A stretch of 64,000 bases of DNA, from assembly GCF_017916325.1 (NCBI RefSeq), contig NC_090167.1, forward strand, positions 104,501 through 168,500, read 5' to 3'. The position numbers and the translations under genes are program-made. The notes below the pieces were generated by a model. The model was not told the DNA's origin. It made no database searches and was given only the letters and a program-made list of their open reading frames with translations. The DNA is from Leishmania martiniquensis (taxonomy: Eukaryota; Euglenozoa; Kinetoplastea; Trypanosomatida; Trypanosomatidae). This document shows positions 8,786-19,277 of this stretch, in pieces; the stretch's first letter is position 1, and each line of letters begins with the position of its first letter.

Positions 8786-11062
8786 TCACCCCGTGGTGTG
8801 TTGGGCACGCGATGCGTCGTACGGCAAATAAGGTAAGGGTTTTCGAAGAATAGCTCGAAGCTCAGAGATGGCGGTGTGCACGTTCACTGTGGCAGGAGAC
8901 ACAACCGACCGCGGAAGATGCATTCGTGGGGGCGCCTTGCCAGCGCTGTCCGCCGGCACAGACGCCAGCTTCTCTGCCAGTGTGGGCTGCGTCCCCGCTA
9001 GCGGCGGCACCGCAGTTGTCCTTCGGTCCCTAGGTGCGTTCCTTCGCGACAGCCTTGCTGCATCGCCCTCGGCGCAGCTATCAAGGCTAGTCAGGAAGAA
9101 GCCCTTCCCGTCCTGCGCGCTCTCCCGCTCCTCCTCGTCGTCACTAACCTGGCGCGAGGAGGCGGAGCCCTCCGTGCGAGGTGGGGTGGGAACATGATGC
9201 GCGATGGGTAGACGTGACGGTAGGCGCGGGGGCATCGTCTGCGCCGAGGCTGTTCGCGCTGCATATGACCACCCGACACCGCGGCCACGGCCTCGCCCTC
9301 GGCCTTGTGATCCATCACAGCGCCGACTAATCACGCGGTAAATGTCCATGAACTCACTGTACGGCGGTAGCGTCACGAGCGGCATTGTGTCACGCGCGCC
9401 CTCTTCAGAATGTCGAAATGCCCAAGAGTAGAAGTGGCGCAACGGCTGCTTCGGCAGGAGTGATGGCGCGCCTCTCGGCGTCTGGACGAGGATTCGCCAG
9501 CGGTCGAGATACTCCTCGGCCGTCAGCAACAGCTGCGAGACACCTTCTCGGTGGTGTGTAGCCTCGCTCCCTGGGCAGCCGGGCTCCAGCACTTCCCTTG
9601 TCATACGCGCCGCAGCCGGCAGCGCGGGGGCGGTAGTGTCGCACGACGAGGAAGCGCCAGCTGGCGTTACCGCCATCACATCCGTGTCGGATGTGTCTTC
9701 CTCGCCGAGGGGTGCAGGGATGTAGCGCGCCCAGGTTTGACGGTGCCATGTCCCCAACGTCTCTGGCGGCACAGCGGAGCCAACGCTGCTCGTCCAGGCT
9801 GGGAGATGCGCTGCATAGTACGCGTCCACAACAGCCTCGTCTAAGGCGCGCTGCAGCTCAGCCTTCCGGTGTGGTGCACGGCCCAGGAACGGGTTCTCGC
9901 CAACGTCGAGGCGGCGGAGCGTCTTGTGCAGTCCCGCCAAGGGGAGGAGCGCCTCGATGTGTTGAAACCGATTCGCCGTCAGAGTCAGCACGTGCAGAGA
10001 AGGGAACGGTGCACGTCGCAGGCCACTGTCGCCGTCGTGCGAGCTGGCCTCCAGCGGGGGCACCGAGGAGAGTCGATTTCGCGCAAGGTTCACTTCAACC
10101 AACGCCGGCATCGTGCCCAGCGCATAGAACACACTCGGTGAGGAAAGCTCATTCGACTCCAGCGCAAAGTGCGTAAGGTGCGCCAAGCCCGACAAATCCC
10201 TCGGCAATGCGCGCAGTCTATTATGGCTGAGGTCCAGCTGCTGCAAGGCGCTGAGCGCCCCCAAGTAGCTGAGATGGCTAGGGGGAATGCGGTTGTAGGC
10301 AAGGTCGAGCGCAGCAATGGTGGCAAGCGAGGAGCTGCGCGACTGCGACACCTCTTCCAGGGAAGCGATGTTGTTGCACACCAGGTGGACCACCTCTAAC
10401 CCAGGAAATGGGAGCACATGACCCAGTCGCAAACGGTTGTCGCTCATGTCCAACGACGTGAGGTGTGTGAAGTACTGCAAGTCTTCTGCAACGCTACTCG
10501 ATAGCTGAGATGACTGCAGCGCCACCTGCGTCATCTCTTCCGGGTCCTCAGCGTTGCATGCGCACAGCAGAAGAAAACCGTCCAACACGACACCGTCATC
10601 GTTACCAGTCAGCAGCGCTTTGTGCTGTGCCTCTTCGCTCGTTATACGCTGAAGGGTGCGACGAAGACGGCGTCGCTCCACGCGTGCGGCGGCGTTAAGC
10701 GGCGGAGGAAGTCGAAAGTAGGTGCGCATGTTACGCTCCAGGATGCTGGAGTTCTTCAGGATGCGAAAGCCCTGCGGATGGACGAGGAGATGCGGTGGCA
10801 GCGGCGAGCTGCCATGGACGGGCCTCTTGTCATAATCAATGCTGAGCACCGCGAGAGGCGGGTACACCACTGCGCTGGTACCGGGCGTCACTGTCGCCGT
10901 TGCAGCAGGTCGACGCCCCACCGCAACGCGCTCCGCACCACCTTTCAGCGCCGCATTAGGCGTTAACCCACTGTCGGGAGAGGCGGTCGCCGGCGCGCCT
11001 TCGAGGCCGTCGAAATTCGGAGGAGCCTCTCCCTGCGACGCAGCTTGCATCGAGGTATTCAT
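8786..11062 (-). CDS. XRRA1-like leucine-rich repeat protein
   Basis: From the ATG at 11062 (MNTSMQ) the protein is 758 residues. A longer frame to 11317 reads over a pyrimidine tract and splice AG and is probably untranslated. Residues about 155-180 (VVLDGFLLLCACNAEDPEEM) followed by the first LRR strongly recall the segment before the repeats of vertebrate XRRA1, where a similar 'LD..FLL......DPE' block occurs. About seven LRRs span residues 195-380 (LTSLDMSDNRL, LEVVHLVCNNI, LQQLDLSHNRL, LVEVNLARNRL, LHVLTLTANRF, LRRLDVGENPF). A Pro/Ser/Arg-rich C-terminal half follows. XRRA1 is an LRR protein named from a radiation-response screen; its molecular role is unclear. The LRR call is firm. The XRRA1 relation is from pattern memory. 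Confidence 0.85.
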   Translation of the reverse strand: MNTSMQAASQGEAPPNFDGLEGAPATASPDSGLTPNAALKGGAERVAVGRRPAATATVTPGTSAVVYPPLAVLSIDYDKRPVHGSSPLPPHLLVHPQGFRILKNSSILERNMRTYFRLPPPLNAAARVERRRLRRTLQRITSEEAQHKALLTGNDDGVVLDGFLLLCACNAEDPEEMTQVALQSSQLSSSVAEDLQYFTHLTSLDMSDNRLRLGHVLPFPGLEVVHLVCNNIASLEEVSQSRSSSLATIAALDLAYNRIPPSHLSYLGALSALQQLDLSHNRLRALPRDLSGLAHLTHFALESNELSSPSVFYALGTMPALVEVNLARNRLSSVPPLEASSHDGDSGLRRAPFPSLHVLTLTANRFQHIEALLPLAGLHKTLRRLDVGENPFLGRAPHRKAELQRALDEAVVDAYYAAHLPAWTSSVGSAVPPETLGTWHRQTWARYIPAPLGEEDTSDTDVMAVTPAGASSSCDTTAPALPAAARMTREVLEPGCPGSEATHHREGVSQLLLTAEEYLDRWRILVQTPRGAPSLLPKQPLRHFYSWAFRHSEEGARDTMPLVTLPPYSEFMDIYRVISRRCDGSQGRGRGRGRGVGWSYAARTASAQTMPPRLPSRLPIAHHVPTPPRTEGSASSRQVSDDEEERESAQDGKGFFLTSLDSCAEGDAARLSRRNAPRDRRTTAVPPLAGTQPTLAEKLASVPADSAGKAPPRMHLPRSVVSPATVNVHTAISELRAILRKPLPYLPYDASRAQHTTG

Positions 11063-11873
11063 GGCTGTGGATCGATGGGATGGTGAAACAGAACACCTAT
11101 GCCGCGCCAGGGACGAGCTGAAGCGCACCGTGCGCAAATAAGGGCAGAGAAATGTCGACCTTCTCGTTTGAAGCAGCACCATACAACGCGCCGACACACT
11201 ATAGAGCTCAGCCGCAGTGTGGTCGCGAGAGAGGGGGGCGGAGAGAAGGGGGAGGGGGGGTTGAGGAAGCAAGTAAGGGCATACGGAGCTGCAGGCACTG
11301 GACACGCTGCGCCTCACCCTCGAAGCGGGGTGGTGTCGGCGGCAAGCTCAGATCAGCAGCGCCACAGAGAATGATAGTCTCACGCGATAAGGGGGAGGGG
11401 GTCGTTGCTCCCGGTCTACCACTGCAGTGGCCACCAGCGCATCCGCCAAAGGCGTCCCCAAGCAGCATCGCTCTTTGTTTTTCATTCCCTCGCCTTACGG
11501 CTGCAGGCGTTTGTGGCGCACGTGGGTGTAAGGCTGCCGCTTTGTGACCCGCTTGCAGTGTTGCCGGTGAGTGCCAGCGTTTTTGATCGTCTTTGACGCT
11601 CAGGCCCTGCTGCTTTGCTACATCGAAGGGAGAAACATAGAGATATGCACACACCAAAAGACTGGGGGAAGGGAGGGAGGGAGAGAGCAATGACGGTAGC
11701 CACAGAAAAGGGGCATCGGCAGCGAAATCTAATGAGTCAGCTATGAAAGCATAGAGACACACACACAGACACACAATCGCAAAGGTGTGGTTACTGCCTA
11801 GGTGTTCGTGCGCGCCTGTGACGCAAAGCGAATTGGACAGAGAGGGGGGCACGATGCCGTGCAACTGCCTTGA
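11063..11873 (-). other. Intergenic spacer
   Basis: Between IFT140 and the XRRA1-like gene. It holds the acceptor described at 11207-11268 and the 3' UTR of IFT140. No coding potential beyond low-complexity frames. Confidence 0.6.
11207..11268 (-). promoter_or_regulatory. Putative trans-splice acceptor for the XRRA1-like gene
   Basis: A strong C/T-rich tract on the transcribed strand (opposite plus-strand purines 11226-11268) is followed by the first AG at 11208-11207. This would give a 5' UTR of about 144 nt before the ATG at 11062, and it removes the in-frame N-terminal extension. Confidence 0.5.
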
Positions 11874-14800
11874 CTAGGCCGCTCGGTCTACTTCATCAAC
11901 CACACTGGAGCGTCGTGTGCTTGCGCTTGCCTGGCGGCCTCCTTGCCATCCTACTCCAGGAGCGCTCGTCGCCATCACGGCCGGTAGCACGTTAGCGAGT
12001 GACTTGCCGTTGGCCTGGCAGACCTTCTCCATGTAGTCCGTCTCAATGAAGAGCTGCGGATCGGCGCCATGCTTCGGCATACTCTCCATCACTTTCAGCG
12101 CATTATTTGGCTCGCCGAGCTTATCATAGTAGAAGTGGACCATCAGAGCAAACACGTCACCGATGCGGAGAGCGTCTTGGATGAGTTGGTGATCTGGGCT
12201 GGAGGGGCGGCTGCGCTTAATGAGGTCAGAGCAAGCGGCTATAATGCTTTCCGCCTTCGCCTTTTCCGCAGCAGAGCAGCGGTCGGAGACGACCATCGAG
12301 TCCATTATTTTCTGTGCTTTCACGAACGTCCTCAGTACCTCAGCGCGTCGCTTCAGCTGCTCCACCTTCTCGCTGTCGATGTTTGCGTTGCTCGCCCGCC
12401 CGCCCTCGAGCATGCTGATGCAGTCTTCGAGCGCACACAGCGCCTCGGGATAGTTTCGGTTCTCATCGATCTGCAGCTGCGCACACGACTCGTAAAAGAC
12501 GAGCAGACTAGTCCACGCCTTGGCTTTCGTGTAAAAGAGGATGATGCTCTTGTAGATGTTTGCGTCGGTGCTCCACTTCTGCGACTGCAAGAAGTTCGCG
12601 GCCATCGTGTAGATCTCTGCATTGCGTGAGTGGTTAGCGAAGAAGATGACCTTCTCCGTCTCGCCGCCCCGCATGAGCATCCTCATTGCCTTGACACGAT
12701 CGCCAGCCTGTGTGTACTTCTTGCACGCCAAGGACCAGCTGCCCTGATCTTTGGCGATGTGGGCCACCTTGCGCAGCGCCGCTTGCCTCTCCTCGGTGGA
12801 AAGCGTGTCCATGTCGTTTGTCATGGACTCCGCCATCTCTTCTGTCAGGGTGACGTTGTGCGTCTCGCAGAGCTTGAGCGCCTCGTCAAAATGCTTCGCG
12901 AAGAGGAGCATCTCCACTGCCTTTTGGTAATCGCCTTCGCTCTGGAAGTGGTCCGCCATACCAAGGAAGACCGTCGGATCGGTGGAGCCGCTGGCGAGGC
13001 CAGCGCTTACCTCGTGTAATGTCTCGTAAAGAGCGCCCTGCACGCAGGCGTCAAGGGCGCACTGTACGGCACCGATGCGTCGATACAGCTGCACAGCCTT
13101 GTCGTACGCCTGCTGCTTTTCCAGTGCCATCGCCGTCTCAAGCATCAGTCGCTCGTCCGAGCTTTTCATCGCCAGGTTCACTACGACGCCGTACTGCTCC
13201 ATCTTCCACGCAACGCGAACGCCGCTGCGGTATGCGCCAGCTGCTTGGTAGTACTGCAGCGCCCGCGATGCGTCGCCCTGTCGCTCGTACAGCTGCCCCA
13301 CAAAGTACGCGGCACCAACTGGATCGGGCTCGCCTTGGTCGCTGTCGCTGTGGGGAGCTGGTGCGTCGGCAGCAAAGGCTTGCTGCTGCTGAAACCGCAT
13401 CTTCGCCTTTTCGATCTCCTTGCTCACTAGTTGCACCGCCGTGTCTAACTTGGGCGGTGTCAGCGAGCACAGAAGGCGAGTGATGTTGTACACATCCTCG
13501 CCGGCGTGGTAGAAGCGTAGCGCCTCCTGCACATTGCGGCGCCGCTCGCTGTGCTGCGCCCACCACAGCAGCAGCTCGCGATTGTGTGGGAAGATGGAGA
13601 AAAAGGTGGACTGCCGCTCATCGCGCGCCGACGTCTCGGCTGACTGCGATGGCGGCTGGCTCTGCGTCATGAGTTGGCGGAGCTCGTGCATGCGGTTCGT
13701 CTGAAAAAAGATGCGTGGCACATCGGTGCCGGCGCACTTGGCGTTGTAGTACCACAGGATGGCGGCGTCCATGTTTTGCAGACTCTCCATAAACTGTGCG
13801 TACTTGTACGCGACCGGGCGAATGCGGACGCGGTCAAAACGCTCAGAGTGACGCTGGGCGTGCTCGAACTTGCCGCATGCCATGTACACGTCGGTCATGA
13901 GATCGTAACGCTTCGACTTGCGCAGAAGCTCCTCGGCCTCCTCGATCATACCCAGCCCCAGCGCCAGCGTCGCCAGCTGCACGCCTTGGTCGTCTGGGTA
14001 GTCCTCTCTGGCCTCCCGCAAGGCACGGGCGGCGATGCAGTCCTCCATCGTAGACAAGCACACAGCCGCCACGTCGAGGCGTCCGCTCGTCACGCACAGG
14101 CGAGCCAGCCCTTGCCACGCCGCAGGGTTCTTGATGCTCTTGACGCACCGGTACGCCTCATCCATGTTGCCGATTGTCGCATAGTAGCTAAACTTCATGA
14201 GCGCTTCTCGAACGACGACGTCCTTGTCCGACTTGAGACCCTCAAAGTCGCGCAGCCGCTTCTGCTCGATCACGTAGTCCTCCGCCGCGCTTGGATCTCC
14301 GTTTATCTTCACCGAGGCGAGCAGGAAGTCTGGGATGGTGAGGCCCACCAGGCAAATTTGATAGCGCCGCATCGAGGCGACGTTCTGCACGACGAGCCCA
14401 CTCTGCGTCGCAAACAACGTGACGATGTTGTGCGCACGCTGTGCAACGTAGTTTGTGGCGCCTACTAGCCCGCGGCGCGTGTCCTCCAGTTCCGATTTTT
14501 TCTCTGCATAATTCTCCATGTTCGGCAGTGCCTCGGGAAGATTCTCCTGTGCGGCTGGGCGGTCGGCGCTACTGTTGTTCTTCACGCCGTCGACATCAGC
14601 TTCTGGCACCATCGCCTCCTCTTGTGGCGCCTTCGGCTCATCTGTTTGCATTTGGTGCGTCTCGCAGGCCAGGAGCATGTACTCGAACTCGCCAATGGCG
14701 CTCGTGTTCGGCTCTGGCGTGTTCCAGTAGACGGAGTTCGGCATCTCATTTCGGCTGCCAAAGTCGAAGGATGACATTTTGTCGGTGTCGGAGTCGTACA

Positions 14801-16778
14801 CCCACACGCGCGTATCAGGCAGCGCGAGGGGGCCTAGGCTGGTCATTAGGGCGACGCGACGGCCTTGTGCATTCACACGCACGGCGGCTACCGATACTTC
14901 CAGCGCCGTGGCATCATCCGAGTCACTTGGCGTGGATGCGCCCGGAAACGTCAACGGGCGAGCTGGTCCGACTTGCCGCAAATCGCGCGCGGAGACCCGG
15001 GCAAGGCGCAGGTAATTCTTCGCCGACGCTGCCACAAGATAGTCGTTCATGATATCCATGATCACTGGTGCACCTTCGGACTCGGTGAACGTCATTTGTG
15101 CGATGGGAGCGAGCTGCAGTGTCTCGAAAACGACACGATTGCCTTTAGCGTAGAGGAGGCCGTCGCGGTGCATGGCGAATGCGGGGCTCGTCGTCCGCAC
15201 AAAGTTCACCAACGTAAACTCGGATGTGGCCTCGTTGATGGTGTAGAGGTCGATCTGCGACCCGTTCCAGAGAGCGATATTGGGGAACGCGATGGAAAGC
15301 CCGCGCACACTACCTTTGCTGCGCAGCAGGCACTGGCACCCCGTGACGCTCTCGATCACCACCATGTCCGCCGAAATCTGCGTCGCCGCCGCGACACCGT
15401 CCCACGAGCGCTTGCGGATGGTCTCGTGCAGCACTTGCAACTCCGATCCACCACGGCACAACGCCATGTCGCCAAGAGCAGCGAAGACAACTCGGTCGAC
15501 AAACTTGCCTACCTGGTGCACCGCTAGCGCCTCCCACTGGCTCGCCACGCCCGCAGCTGCAGCAAAAGGAGAGCTCGATGTCGCCGGCTCCCTGGGAGCG
15601 GCAGCATGGCGGCGTACCGGTAGGAACGCGGTGCGTTGCTGAAAGACCACCAGGACACCCTCCACGGTGCCTGCGGTCATGAAGCCTTTGGCGGCGCAGG
15701 TCGCCAAGCACGACACGTGGAGATCGGGCTGTGGAAGCGACAGAACATCCATCGACTCGCTCGACAGCTCCAATACGCGCAGGCGATCGTCGCCGCCGCC
15801 GCCAAATGCCAGGACACCAGGAGATGCCCACACCATCGACATTGGAATCCGCTCTCCCGTCACGGCAGATGTGGCAGCGGTGACGGCGGTGGTGAATAAC
15901 TTGCGTCGCAGCGTCGAGGTGCCCTTGAGGTCCTCACCTACCCGATAGACCTCAATCACGTGGCTCGTACTAAGTGTCACGAGAGTGCGACGTTCGGTGT
16001 CGTAGACTATCGACGAAATTGCCTCCTGCTGCGTTACACCCGGGAAAAGCTGCTGCTCTTCGTTGATGGCTGTGACCGAGGGACTACCGTCCGTGAGAAG
16101 AAAGCACATGTCGTCGTCGAAGCCCTCGGCAGAAGCGGCAGGAGAGGCGCCGTGGAGCGCACTAGCAACCGTTGACGTCCGAGTGGTGTTGCCAGGGACG
16201 TGAATGATGCTCACAACCGGCTCGCGCGCCTGAACAGACCAGAGGGGTTTCAGTTTGAAGTCAACGCTCGTCTCCGCGGCGATTCGCTCCAGCATCCACA
16301 TCACCACATGGCGCTGCCGCGATGTGGAGACGAGGTAGAGACCTCGTGTCGACCACTCTGCAACGAGCACTCCGCTAGCGCCATGTTCGGGCGCCGCGCC
16401 CTCCACGTCACTCTGAGTAGCCTCCCGTGCCGCGATGAGCTGCACAGCGCTGCTCGCAGCTTCTGACCGTTCGTCTTCGCCCAAGGCAAGACTGCTCACT
16501 GATGGCATCGCCCACAAGCTCATCTTTCCGTCGCCCCACCCGATCACGAGAAGCGGCTGGGTGGGGTGCCACGCTAGTGCCGTTGGCTGTTGTGTCCGTC
16601 CTGTTGAGCCTCCCGGCTCCGTCACCGCGGCCAGCACCTCCCCTTCATTCGTTGTAATGAGTACTGACGAAGGATTCACCCATCCAGTGGCGAGGAGTGG
16701 CTTGCGCTTGTGCGCCACGATGAGGCTGTCCTTCAGCTGCCCCTCATGCTCAGGGGTGCTCGCCACAAAAAGCGACAT
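11874..16778 (-). CDS. IFT140: Intraflagellar transport protein 140 (IFT-A complex)
   Basis: From the ATG at 16778 (MSLFVAS) the protein is 1634 residues. The frame is open to 16859, but that extension encodes a (TH)n stretch from a CA microsatellite and is unlikely to be real. The N-terminal ~600 residues are WD40 propellers; a segment near residue 60, ALAWHPTQPLLVIGWGDGK, matches the IFT140 signature 'CWHP...LAVGW..G'. The C-terminal ~900 residues are TPR-like helical repeats, including the strongly IFT140-like run ARALREA... LATLALGLGMIEEAEELLRK..RYDL, then CGKFEHAQ and a 'DRV..R....YA' block. Known role: IFT140 is a core subunit of IFT-A, which works in retrograde flagellar transport and entry of membrane proteins. 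Length is close to other IFT140 proteins (about 1400-1600). Confidence 0.92.
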   Translation of the reverse strand: MSLFVASTPEHEGQLKDSLIVAHKRKPLLATGWVNPSSVLITTNEGEVLAAVTEPGGSTGRTQQPTALAWHPTQPLLVIGWGDGKMSLWAMPSVSSLALGEDERSEAASSAVQLIAAREATQSDVEGAAPEHGASGVLVAEWSTRGLYLVSTSRQRHVVMWMLERIAAETSVDFKLKPLWSVQAREPVVSIIHVPGNTTRTSTVASALHGASPAASAEGFDDDMCFLLTDGSPSVTAINEEQQLFPGVTQQEAISSIVYDTERRTLVTLSTSHVIEVYRVGEDLKGTSTLRRKLFTTAVTAATSAVTGERIPMSMVWASPGVLAFGGGGDDRLRVLELSSESMDVLSLPQPDLHVSCLATCAAKGFMTAGTVEGVLVVFQQRTAFLPVRRHAAAPREPATSSSPFAAAAGVASQWEALAVHQVGKFVDRVVFAALGDMALCRGGSELQVLHETIRKRSWDGVAAATQISADMVVIESVTGCQCLLRSKGSVRGLSIAFPNIALWNGSQIDLYTINEATSEFTLVNFVRTTSPAFAMHRDGLLYAKGNRVVFETLQLAPIAQMTFTESEGAPVIMDIMNDYLVAASAKNYLRLARVSARDLRQVGPARPLTFPGASTPSDSDDATALEVSVAAVRVNAQGRRVALMTSLGPLALPDTRVWVYDSDTDKMSSFDFGSRNEMPNSVYWNTPEPNTSAIGEFEYMLLACETHQMQTDEPKAPQEEAMVPEADVDGVKNNSSADRPAAQENLPEALPNMENYAEKKSELEDTRRGLVGATNYVAQRAHNIVTLFATQSGLVVQNVASMRRYQICLVGLTIPDFLLASVKINGDPSAAEDYVIEQKRLRDFEGLKSDKDVVVREALMKFSYYATIGNMDEAYRCVKSIKNPAAWQGLARLCVTSGRLDVAAVCLSTMEDCIAARALREAREDYPDDQGVQLATLALGLGMIEEAEELLRKSKRYDLMTDVYMACGKFEHAQRHSERFDRVRIRPVAYKYAQFMESLQNMDAAILWYYNAKCAGTDVPRIFFQTNRMHELRQLMTQSQPPSQSAETSARDERQSTFFSIFPHNRELLLWWAQHSERRRNVQEALRFYHAGEDVYNITRLLCSLTPPKLDTAVQLVSKEIEKAKMRFQQQQAFAADAPAPHSDSDQGEPDPVGAAYFVGQLYERQGDASRALQYYQAAGAYRSGVRVAWKMEQYGVVVNLAMKSSDERLMLETAMALEKQQAYDKAVQLYRRIGAVQCALDACVQGALYETLHEVSAGLASGSTDPTVFLGMADHFQSEGDYQKAVEMLLFAKHFDEALKLCETHNVTLTEEMAESMTNDMDTLSTEERQAALRKVAHIAKDQGSWSLACKKYTQAGDRVKAMRMLMRGGETEKVIFFANHSRNAEIYTMAANFLQSQKWSTDANIYKSIILFYTKAKAWTSLLVFYESCAQLQIDENRNYPEALCALEDCISMLEGGRASNANIDSEKVEQLKRRAEVLRTFVKAQKIMDSMVVSDRCSAAEKAKAESIIAACSDLIKRSRPSSPDHQLIQDALRIGDVFALMVHFYYDKLGEPNNALKVMESMPKHGADPQLFIETDYMEKVCQANGKSLANVLPAVMATSAPGVGWQGGRQASASTRRSSVVDEVDRAA

Positions 16779-17975
16779 GAGTGCGCGACACTCGTCTTGG
16801 CCCGTGCGTCTGTGCGTATGTGTGTGTGTGTGCGTGCGTGAGTTTGGCGGTGACAACAACTGAGAAAGTCTGGGCTATCGTGTGTAGGCAACGCAACGCT
16901 CAGGGGGTCGACCGTGGGCGAAACTATCCGTCACGGTGGCCGCCAATGGTTGTCCCTGTGAAGCTGGAGAGAGGGCAAATGCCAGCGGAGGAGCGGCGAC
17001 AGCCGCACCCGCACCTCTACCCGAGGCGAAGTCACCGCTCGACAAAGCTGGGGAGGGAGATGCACGAAAGAGAGGGTAAAGCCGTAAAAAAGGGGGGACA
17101 CCGAAGAAGAAAACTGCTACAGTGTGTGTGTGTGTGCGTGGAGGGGGAGCGGCGACAGCCGCGGTGGCAGGGCGGTGTGATGAGATGTGCACGGCGTTTC
17201 GCCGCGACGTTGCCCGATCACCGATTCGGGCTTAGCAAATCAACGGTGGTTTTATGCGATGCGGTAGCGGCTCTGCGCAGCGAAGGGGCGAGTCGTTCGT
17301 CTTTCCGCTTCTACTGTTGAGGCCCGGCTCATGCACTCCGAGAGAGGGAGGGGGAGAGGGAGAGGGAGGGCGGCGAGTGAGGCGTTGAGGAGTGCGCGAA
17401 GAGAGAGAGAAGCATTGACGGTGAGCGGGTAGAAGAGGCGGCAGAGTAACCGATGCCGAGAACGGCATTGACGGCTCATGGGCTTGGCAAAAAATGGCGA
17501 GCGCGCAGCAACTTCGGGAGGCTACACTGAGCGAGTGTGGCGGCTTCTTCGTAGAATGCGCTTGTACAGCAAAGGAGATGCCTCGAGGGATGACTCCAGA
17601 CCTTTGTGTGTGTGTGTGTGTGTGCAGTAGACGGCGCGCGCGTCTGGAGGAAGCAGGAAGAAGGGAGAAGAGGTCAGCCACGATGAAGTGGGGCAAACGT
17701 CACCCCCACGTGGCGCTGCAACGTACGGCAAAGACGAAAAAACAGCAGCAACCACCGAATGCTAAAGCGTCATCAGGCGAGGAGGGAGTGGAAGGCGGAC
17801 ACACAAGGCGCGAGTGAAAAAGAGGAGTTCTGCGCGGAGAAACGCATGACAGGAGAAAGGAAGTGGTTGAACGCGCTAAAGCGTTTGATGAGCGCCCCCC
17901 TTCGTGCATGGTGGCGACCTTTCAACAAAGCAAATCTGCGCGCCTGCAGCACCACGCCCCTTCCTTCGCCTTTGG
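16779..17975 (-). other. Intergenic spacer with putative IFT140 acceptor
   Basis: Contains a (TG)7 run at 16819-16832, a longer (TG)10 run at 17605-17624, and a pyrimidine tract on the transcribed strand (about 17050-17076) ending in CAG at 17049-17048. That AG is a plausible IFT140 splice acceptor, giving a 5' UTR near 270 nt. No additional gene. Confidence 0.55.
17605..17624. repeat. (TG)10 microsatellite
   Basis: Perfect 20-base dinucleotide run in the spacer between the DNA glycosylase and IFT140 genes. Confidence 0.9.
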
Positions 17976-18983
17976 TCACGCATGCGTCACAGGTGCGAGC
18001 ACACTCGCCAACGGAAGGGTTAGGTGTTCGGCAAATGCACGACGATAATGCCTCGTCTTGTCCTCGAGCTTCAGCGGCAGTGCTCGTGACGTGGACGGTC
18101 CTCGGTGAATCGAGAGAGTACTTCGAAAGGCGCACGTCTCACACGGGATCCAGTTCAGCTTTCCTCCTATTGGTGGAAGATTGTACTGGCGCCTGCCCTG
18201 CCGCGTCGTCAGGACGGCTTCCACGGGCTCCCCACCGCTCGCGCGAAACGTTCCGTGAGCTGCAAGATCGTCCAAGAGCATCTTGAGTGCCAGGGTGCCG
18301 GTTGTGATGATGCCTGCGCAATAAGGTGCGTGCGAAAGGACGTCCCTCACCACGTCCATGCGCTCGAGCGCCTCGATGTTGTCGTCGGCTGAGGTGCCAC
18401 GATGACGGCGAACCCGTCGGCAGACATCGAAGAAACCCACAGCCTGCGACCGAACAAAGCTCAGGATACGAGCCTCATCGAGTGCCCGAGTAGGGGCGCG
18501 TCCGCCAGAAGGCTTGGAGACATTGGGAGGTAACGATGCAGTGCACGCAGCGGAGGTGTAAAAGGCGTTAGCATCACCACAGAGCACCAGGCCCAGCACC
18601 TTCCACATGTCGTTGTTGGCGTTAGGGTAGTAAAAGCGAATACTCCTCTTCACTGGAGGAAAGGTGCCGCAAAGCAGAACACGGCACTCAGCGTGCACAA
18701 ATGGACCTGTAGGGTGATCCTCATCAATCACTGTCGCTGTCTTCAAGGGTTCGGGAGCAGCGGATTTGGTAGCAGCGTTAGACGTGGGCACGACAGTAGC
18801 GCCTCTCACTCGACGCGCCGCCGATATCACTTTTGTCTCGGCCCGACGCCTCACAGGTGCGCGGGGAGCGCCTTTAGCGCTTCGCATTACCGGCAGCAGA
18901 AACGAAAAAAGCAGAGGAGGCTGCAGAAGAGGAGCAGCACACATACGCAGGCGTCGTGGGAGAAGTTGGAATCCAGTGCACAT
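17976..18983 (-). CDS. Uracil-DNA glycosylase superfamily enzyme (family 6/HDG- or MUG-like)
   Basis: Up to 335 residues. The core begins near residue 100: RVLLCGTFPPVKRSIRF (101-117), then YYPNANNDMWKVL. This is the G.FP..S....YY..P.N.FW motif of the UDG superfamily branch holding hypoxanthine/uracil glycosylases; one of the Asn at 121/123/124 would be the catalytic-type residue. A later segment (GIITTGTLALKMLL) and the C-terminal basic region fit the alpha/beta glycosylase fold. Known role of the family: it removes deaminated bases (uracil, hypoxanthine) from DNA in base-excision repair. The N-terminal 100 residues are Arg/Ala-rich. If translation starts at 18983 they could act as a mitochondrial presequence; an alternative start is the ATG at 18887. 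Substrate cannot be told from sequence. Confidence 0.78.
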   Translation of the reverse strand: MCTGFQLLPRRLRMCAAPLLQPPLLFSFLLPVMRSAKGAPRAPVRRRAETKVISAARRVRGATVVPTSNAATKSAAPEPLKTATVIDEDHPTGPFVHAECRVLLCGTFPPVKRSIRFYYPNANNDMWKVLGLVLCGDANAFYTSAACTASLPPNVSKPSGGRAPTRALDEARILSFVRSQAVGFFDVCRRVRRHRGTSADDNIEALERMDVVRDVLSHAPYCAGIITTGTLALKMLLDDLAAHGTFRASGGEPVEAVLTTRQGRRQYNLPPIGGKLNWIPCETCAFRSTLSIHRGPSTSRALPLKLEDKTRHYRRAFAEHLTLPLASVLAPVTHA

Positions 18984-19277
18984 GTCAGTGCGGGAACATC
19001 AGGCAGCAACAGCCTACCGCGTCTGCAAAGGCACTCGTAGCTTGCGAGCAAAGTGAAAAGGTCGCCGCCTGTGGAAGCGTAGTGCAGTCCAAAGGCACCT
19101 TCAGCAAAAGAGGCAGCAACGCTGAAGACGAAGAAGCACCATTCGACGAAGCAGTGAGGTACGACCTTTCCTGTCACGACCCAGCATGCTGCAATGCAGC
19201 CCCGCGAGCGCAGGTATGATAACGAGGCACTTCGGTCGCGAGCCGCCTCTTCTCGTAGCAGATCTTTGTTGTCTAAT
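18984..19277 (-). other. Spacer between the glycosylase gene and SIDER-like copy 1
   Basis: Short non-coding stretch, presumably carrying the 5' UTR and acceptor of the glycosylase gene. No other feature is seen. Confidence 0.5.
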
